The notes under the pieces: generated by a model
What the model saw: the letters and a program-made list of their open reading frames with translations, nothing else
What the model was told of the DNA's origin: nothing
Database searches by the model: none
From: Gammaproteobacteria bacterium
GTDB taxonomy: Bacteria; Pseudomonadota; Gammaproteobacteria; Pseudomonadales; Pseudomonadaceae
Reading direction: 5' to 3'
Length of the DNA stretch: 10,182 nucleotides
Assembly (NCBI GenBank): GCA_012735335.1
Contig: JAAYHO010000019.1
Location: 1-10,182, forward strand
Made by a program: the position numbers and the translations under genes
In this document: one piece after another, positions 5,949-10,182 of the stretch
Layout of the letters: every line of letters begins with the position of its first letter
How positions within the stretch are numbered: position 1 is the first letter of the stretch

Positions 5949-7693
5949 GCAAACCCCTGCCCCCGGAACAGCAACGCCTGCGCCGCAGCCAGACTCCCAC
6001 CTGGGAGCGCCTGCAGGCCCGCCACGCGCAACAGGGCCAGCCACCCGCCGACAACCTGGCCGAGGTCAGTCTGGATTGCGGCTGGGGCCGCCTGCTGATC
6101 GGACACACCTTCAGTGATCCCCAGCGTCTGGCCAACAGTCTGCTGGAGGAAGCCCCCGGCGAGCGCGACATCGCCCTGTATGTGGCCGATCCGCATGTGG
6201 TGCTTTCCTTCGCCCCGCAGCAGCTGTTTCTCGACCCATCCGACACCCTGCGTCTGTGGTTCAGCGACTACCGCCCGGCCCACGACCCCATGCGCGGCTT
6301 CCATATCCGCCGCCCGCAGCACGCGGCGGACTGGCAGGCGATCAACAACCTGTACCTGAGCGCCGGCATGGTGCAAGTCAACCCCCAGCGCCTGACCCCA
6401 CGGGAGTCCGGCGGGCCGGACTTCTGGCTGGCCGAGGATACCGACAGCGGCGAGATCATCGGCACCGTCATGGGCCTCAACCACGCCCGCGCCTATGGCG
6501 ATCCGGACAAGGGCTCCAGCCTCTGGTGTCTGGCCGCCGACAGCCAGACCCAGCGCTTCGGCGTCGGCGAGATGCTGGTGCGCCATCTGATCGAATACTT
6601 CATGAGCCGGGGCAGCAGCTATCTGGACCTGTCGGTACTGCACGACAACCACCAGGCCAAGACCCTGTACCGCAAGCTCGGCTTCCGCCAGCTGCGCACC
6701 TTCACCATCAAGCGCAAGAACAGCATCAACCAGGCGCTGTTCCTCGGCCCTGAACAGGACAAGGGCCTCAACCCCTACGCCCGCATCATCACCCGGGCCG
6801 CCCGGCGTCGGGGGATCGAGGTGACCATCCAGGATGCCGAGGCCGGGCTGTTCAGCCTGACCCAGGGTGGTCGCAGCATCCGTTGCCGGGAGTCCCTGAG
6901 CGACCTGACCAGTGCCGTGAGCATGACCCTGTGCCAGCAGAAACAGCTGACCCACCGCGCCCTGCAGCGGGCCGGGCTGAACACTCCGCGCTGGCAACTG
7001 GCGGGCAACACCGAACAGAACAATGCCTTCCTCGCCGAACATGCTGCGCTGGTGGTCAAGCCGGACAACGGCGAACAGGGCAACGGCGTATCGGTGAACC
7101 TGACCGACAGCGCCAGCCTGGAACGGGCGATTGCCGAGGCCAGCCGCTTCGATACCCGGGTGCTGCTGGAAAGCTTCCACCCGGGGCAGGACCTGCGGGT
7201 GGTAGTGATCAACTATCAGGTGGTCGCCGCCGCCATCCGCCAACCGGCGCAGATCTGCGGTGATGGGCGCAAGACGGTGCGTGAGCTGATCAACAAGCAG
7301 AGCCGCAAACGCCAGGCCAGCACCGACGGCGAAAGCCGCATCCCGCTGGACGAGGAAACCCGGCGCACCGTGGAGGAGGCCGGTTACACGCTGGATTCGA
7401 TCCTGCCGGGCAACCAGCCCCTGCAGGTACGCCGCACCGCCAACCTGCATACCGGCGGCGTGCTGCTGGATGTCACCGAGCAGCTGCATCCGGCCCTCGG
7501 CGAAGCCGCCGTGGCCGCGGCACGGGCGCTGGAGATACCGGTGGTCGGCATGGACCTGCTGGTGCCCGCCGCCGACCAGCCGGACTACGTGATCATCGAA
7601 GCCAACGAGCGACCGGGGCTGGCCAACCACGAGCCACAACCCACCGCCGAGTGCTTTATCGAACTGTTATTCCCCCTCAGCCAGAACGGCTGA
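5945..7693 (+). CDS. ngg: N-acetylglutaminylglutamine synthetase (GNAT + ATP-grasp fusion)
   Basis: This 582-residue two-domain protein is predicted to acetylate and ligate glutamine to give N-acetylglutaminylglutamine, the NAGGN precursor. Residues 1-115 match no domain I recognise. Residues about 118-262 form a GNAT acetyltransferase, with the acetyl-CoA loop Q203-x-x-G206-x-G208 and NHQAKTLYRKLGFR (235-248). Residues about 325-575 form an ATP-grasp ligase of the cyanophycin synthetase/glutathione synthetase type, with VVKPDNGEQGNGV (370-382), LRVVVINYQVVAAA (417-430), NLHTGGVLLDVTE (500-512) and the metal-binding end EANERPG (552-558). The chosen ATG at 5945 overlaps the upstream stop by 4 bases (ATGA), implying translational coupling; the frame is open to 5891, but that extension lies inside asnO. 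Only a weak GAG precedes the start, consistent with reinitiation. The fusion of acetyltransferase and ligase in one chain matches the Ngg family known from Sinorhizobium and Pseudomonas. Confidence 0.94.
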   Translation: MSKPLPPEQQRLRRSQTPTWERLQARHAQQGQPPADNLAEVSLDCGWGRLLIGHTFSDPQRLANSLLEEAPGERDIALYVADPHVVLSFAPQQLFLDPSDTLRLWFSDYRPAHDPMRGFHIRRPQHAADWQAINNLYLSAGMVQVNPQRLTPRESGGPDFWLAEDTDSGEIIGTVMGLNHARAYGDPDKGSSLWCLAADSQTQRFGVGEMLVRHLIEYFMSRGSSYLDLSVLHDNHQAKTLYRKLGFRQLRTFTIKRKNSINQALFLGPEQDKGLNPYARIITRAARRRGIEVTIQDAEAGLFSLTQGGRSIRCRESLSDLTSAVSMTLCQQKQLTHRALQRAGLNTPRWQLAGNTEQNNAFLAEHAALVVKPDNGEQGNGVSVNLTDSASLERAIAEASRFDTRVLLESFHPGQDLRVVVINYQVVAAAIRQPAQICGDGRKTVRELINKQSRKRQASTDGESRIPLDEETRRTVEEAGYTLDSILPGNQPLQVRRTANLHTGGVLLDVTEQLHPALGEAAVAAARALEIPVVGMDLLVPAADQPDYVIIEANERPGLANHEPQPTAECFIELLFPLSQNG

Positions 7694-7715
7694 GCCAGAC
7701 CAGGGAGGTTGCCCC

Positions 7716-8903
7716 ATGCACCCCGAACACGTTCCCGACATGCAATACCTGCGGCAGGTCCTGCTGGAAATGCTCGCCATCCCCTGCCCCACCGGCTTTA
7801 CCGACGGCATAGTGCGTTATGTGGCCGAACACCTGGACGCCATGGGCGTGCCCTATGAACTGACCCGCCGGGGCACCATCCGCGCCACCCTGTCCGGTCA
7901 TCAGAACAGCCCGGACCGGGCCATCGCCGCGCACCTGGACACCATCGGTGCCATGGTCAGCGAGGTCAAGGATAACGGCCGCCTCAAGCTGGCACCGATC
8001 GGCTGCTGGTCGAGCCGGTTTGCCGAGGGCAGCCGGGTCAGCCTGTTCAGCGAAACCGGCTGCTTTCGCGGCAGCGTGCTGCCGTTGATGGCCTCCGGAC
8101 ACGCCTTCAATACCGAGGTCGACACCCTGCCGGTGAACTGGGACACCATCGAACTGCGGCTGGATATCCTGTCCCACAGCCGCGCCGACACCGAAGCCCA
8201 GGGCATTGGCGTGGGCGACTTCGTGGCCTTCGACCCACTGCCGGAATTTACCGAGAACGGCTTTATCAGCGCCCGCCATCTGGACAACAAGGCCGGTGCC
8301 GCAGCGCTGCTCACTGCCATCAAGTATGTGGTCGACAGCGGGCGTACCTTGCCGATGGACTGCCACCCACTGTTCACCATCACCGAGGAAACCGGCTCCG
8401 GCGCGGCGGGCGCGCTGCCCTGGGATGTCAGCGAATTCGTCGGCGTGGATATCGCCCCGGTGGCCCCCGGCCAGAGCTCCACCGAACACGCCGTAACCCT
8501 GTGCATGCAGGACTCCAGCGGGCCCTACGACTATCACCTCAGCCGCCACCTGCTGCGCCTGTGCCAGCGCGATGAGATCGCCGTACGGCGCGACCTGTTC
8601 CGCTACTACCACAGCGACGCCGAATCGGCGGTGCGCGCCGGTAACGACACCCGGGTGGCGCTGGTCGCCTTCGGTACCGACGCCACCCACGGCTATGAAC
8701 GCACCCACCGGGACAGCCTGGAAGCCCTGACCCGGTTGCTGGTGGCCTATGCCTTCAGCCCTCCGGTGTTCGAGCACGACGACCGGGACAACGCCCCGCT
8801 GGAACATTTCCAGCTGCAGACCGACGCCGACATGCCGCTGTCCAGCGAAACCCCGCTGCCGCCACTGGAGCAGATATTTACCTGTAACCGGGATGATAAC
8901 TAG
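7716..8903 (+). CDS. M42-family metallopeptidase of the NAGGN operon
   Basis: This 395-residue protein resembles M42/M20-clan aminopeptidases with two metal ions. Probable ligands and catalytic residues are H73 and D75 (AAHLDT), D190 (RHLDNKAGAA), the catalytic E224 with E225 (TEETGSG), D245 (VGVDIAP), and H325 or H331 near the C-terminus (DATHGYERTH). It has no signal peptide, so it should be cytoplasmic. ATG at 7716 has a strong AGGGAGG 7 bases upstream, and the gap after ngg is 22 bases, so it belongs to the operon. A hydrolase of this type is the regular third member of NAGGN loci, and a dedicated family model exists for it. Its role is not settled: it might degrade NAGGN when stress ends, trim side products, or recycle the dipeptide. 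The last ~45 residues (after 350) are acidic, proline-containing and probably flexible. Confidence 0.92.
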   Translation: MHPEHVPDMQYLRQVLLEMLAIPCPTGFTDGIVRYVAEHLDAMGVPYELTRRGTIRATLSGHQNSPDRAIAAHLDTIGAMVSEVKDNGRLKLAPIGCWSSRFAEGSRVSLFSETGCFRGSVLPLMASGHAFNTEVDTLPVNWDTIELRLDILSHSRADTEAQGIGVGDFVAFDPLPEFTENGFISARHLDNKAGAAALLTAIKYVVDSGRTLPMDCHPLFTITEETGSGAAGALPWDVSEFVGVDIAPVAPGQSSTEHAVTLCMQDSSGPYDYHLSRHLLRLCQRDEIAVRRDLFRYYHSDAESAVRAGNDTRVALVAFGTDATHGYERTHRDSLEALTRLLVAYAFSPPVFEHDDRDNAPLEHFQLQTDADMPLSSETPLPPLEQIFTCNRDDN

Positions 8904-8952
8904 GCTTGTCAGGGGCCGCCCCCGGCAGTGCCGCCCTGCGCAACATCAACGA

Positions 8953-8975
8953 CCGCCCGGTAGCCCACCGGGCGG
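8953..8975. terminator. GC-rich hairpin between NAGGN operon and TonB receptor gene
   Basis: A perfect 9-bp stem, CCGCCCGGT (8953-8961) and ACCGGGCGG (8967-8975), encloses a 5-base loop (AGCCC). It lies 49 bases after the peptidase stop and ends 17 bases before the receptor ATG. It is followed by CCCC, not a T run, so it is not a classical intrinsic terminator. It could stabilise the operon mRNA 3' end, weaken read-through, or sit in the receptor mRNA leader. A smaller hairpin (CGGC/GCCG, 8923-8933) lies just upstream. Confidence 0.5.
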
Positions 8976-8992
8976 CCCCATGAGAGAGTCCC

Positions 8993-10182
8993 ATGACCAG
9001 GCTGTATCCCGTAATCCTTGCCACCTCCGCCACCCTGCTCGCCTGCTCCGTCCACGCCGCCAACCAGCCGCTCAGTCTGCCCGCCCAGGTCATCCTCGGC
9101 AGTGGTGATGACAATCAGGACCTGCGCCTGCCGCTGGCCCGGCACACGGTCACCAGCGAACAGATCCACGCACCCAACGCCGGCGCCAACCTGTCGGAAC
9201 CGCTGCAACGGGTGCCTGGACTGGTGGCGCTGAACCGGCAGAATTACGCCCAGGACCTGCAGATCTCCTCCCGGGGCTTCGGCGCCCGCTCCCAGTTCGG
9301 CGTGCGCGGCGTGCGTCTGGTGCAGGACGGCATCCCGCTGACCATGCCCGACGGCCAGGGCCAGCCCTCGCTGTTCGATCTGGACGGCCTGCAGCGCATC
9401 GAAGTGCTGCGCGGCCCGCTGACCACCCTGTACGGCAATGCCTCCGGCGGCATCATCCAGGGCTTTACCGGCGAGGCCCCCTACTACCCGACGCTGGATA
9501 ACCGCAGCATCGTCGGCAGCGACGGCCTGTGGCGCTCACGGCTGCGCTACGGTGGCCAGCATGGCGACCTGAATATCAGCGCCAACGTCTCCCGGCTGGA
9601 GACCGACGGCTACCGCGATCACAGCGACACCCGGCGAGATATCGCCAACCTGCGCCTGGGCTGGGATATCGACGACGTCTCCAGCCTGACCCTGCTGGTC
9701 AACAGCCTGGATCAACCGGATACCCAGGACCCGCTGGGCCTGACGCGCCAGCAGGTACGTGATGACAGACGCCAGTCCCCGCCCCAGGCCGACACCTTCA
9801 ACACCCGCAAATCCGTGCGCCACAACCAGGCCGGACTCAACTATCAGCGGCGGCTGGCCAACGATGATCAGTTGACGCTGATGGTCTATGGTGGCGAGCG
9901 CGACATGCAGCAATATCTCGGCTTTGGCGGCGGCGCACCCGGCTCCGGCGGTGGCGTGATCGAACTGGACCGACGCTTCGGCGGCGGCGAGCTGGGCTGG
10001 CAGCGCGATACCCGGCTGTTCGATCTGCCGGTCACCCTGGCCGCCGGGTTGGCCTACAACTACCAGGGCGAGGAGCGCAAGGGCTTCGTCAACAACAACG
10101 GCAGCAAGGGCGGTCTGATGCGCGACGAGTTCAACGCCGTCGACAGCCAGGAAGCCTACCTGATCAGCACCTGGCAACTGGC
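8993..10182 (+). CDS. TonB-dependent outer-membrane receptor, N-terminal part, 3' truncated
   Basis: The frame runs open from ATG at 8993 to the window end (396 full codons), about half of a usual 650-750-residue receptor. The first 22 residues form a signal peptide, with hydrophobic VILATSATLLA and likely cleavage after SVHA. The plug domain (about 45-160) shows the typical LSEPLQRVPGLV (67-78), SSRGFGARSQFGVRG (92-106), VQDGIPLTMPDGQGQ (110-124), RIEVLRGP (135-142) and YGNASGG (147-153). After it come alternating strands of the beta-barrel. The protein would import a substrate across the outer membrane using TonB-ExbBD energy. The plug resembles the FecA/YncD-like group (COG4772), by memory only; ligand (iron chelate, PQQ or other) is unresolved. 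GAGAGAG (8982-8988) precedes the start by 4 bases. No Fur box or promoter was seen in the 89-bp gap. It follows the NAGGN operon on the same strand but lies beyond a strong hairpin. Confidence 0.92.
   Translation, partial: MTRLYPVILATSATLLACSVHAANQPLSLPAQVILGSGDDNQDLRLPLARHTVTSEQIHAPNAGANLSEPLQRVPGLVALNRQNYAQDLQISSRGFGARSQFGVRGVRLVQDGIPLTMPDGQGQPSLFDLDGLQRIEVLRGPLTTLYGNASGGIIQGFTGEAPYYPTLDNRSIVGSDGLWRSRLRYGGQHGDLNISANVSRLETDGYRDHSDTRRDIANLRLGWDIDDVSSLTLLVNSLDQPDTQDPLGLTRQQVRDDRRQSPPQADTFNTRKSVRHNQAGLNYQRRLANDDQLTLMVYGGERDMQQYLGFGGGAPGSGGGVIELDRRFGGGELGWQRDTRLFDLPVTLAAGLAYNYQGEERKGFVNNNGSKGGLMRDEFNAVDSQEAYLISTWQL

Noticed and set aside
5720..7639. A 639-codon open frame on the minus strand opposite asnO and ngg.
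   Set aside because: It is antisense to genes with clear catalytic motifs. It spans the asnO-ngg junction and shows the low-complexity composition of a codon-bias shadow.
9035..9046. A possible lipobox (LLAC, Cys18) in the TonB receptor signal peptide.
   Set aside because: Leu at the -2 position is unusual and a standard signal peptidase I site (SVHA) follows at once. Most receptors of this family are not lipoproteins.

Overview
The window is high-GC (roughly 60-65% by eye), densely packed gammaproteobacterial DNA. Gene content, codon use and order suggest Pseudomonas sensu lato (Pseudomonas/Halopseudomonas-like), but there is no rRNA or other marker to settle the genus. No tRNA, rRNA, CRISPR array, insertion sequence or phage gene was seen, and the region reads as ordinary chromosome.

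Layout: (1) 1-500, plus strand, is the 3' end of a phospholipase D (HKD) superfamily gene cut by the window edge. (2) A convergent junction with an 8-bp-stem hairpin separates it from a minus-strand block read right to left: a MarR-family regulator (3910-3449), gabD (3346-1886) and gabT (1861-593). Together gabD and gabT convert GABA to succinate and return the amino group as glutamate. A 16-bp inverted repeat lies just downstream of a possible -10 box ahead of gabD. (3) A 256-bp divergent intergenic region holds a 12-bp perfect palindrome and three copies of CARTAAC. (4) Plus strand 4167-8903 is a compact three-gene operon: a glutamine-hydrolysing amidotransferase of the asparagine synthase family, a GNAT/ATP-grasp fusion protein (Ngg), and an M42-family metallopeptidase. 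This is the known 'trio' for the osmoprotectant dipeptide N-acetylglutaminylglutamine amide (NAGGN). (5) From 8993 to the window end is the N-terminal part of a TonB-dependent outer-membrane receptor.

How the parts may fit: Ngg is expected to make N-acetylglutaminylglutamine from acetyl-CoA, ATP and glutamine. The AsnO-type enzyme amidates it to NAGGN. The M42 protein is a conserved partner of unproven role. The MarR gene sits back to back with this operon and is also first in line with gabDT, so it is placed to act on both. A joint control of glutamate recovery (GabT) and glutamine-based osmolyte synthesis is an inference from gene order and the operator-like repeat, not something the sequence proves. 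The NAGGN pathway itself is already described; the parts most worth a second look are the regulatory DNA and the gab-NAGGN linkage.
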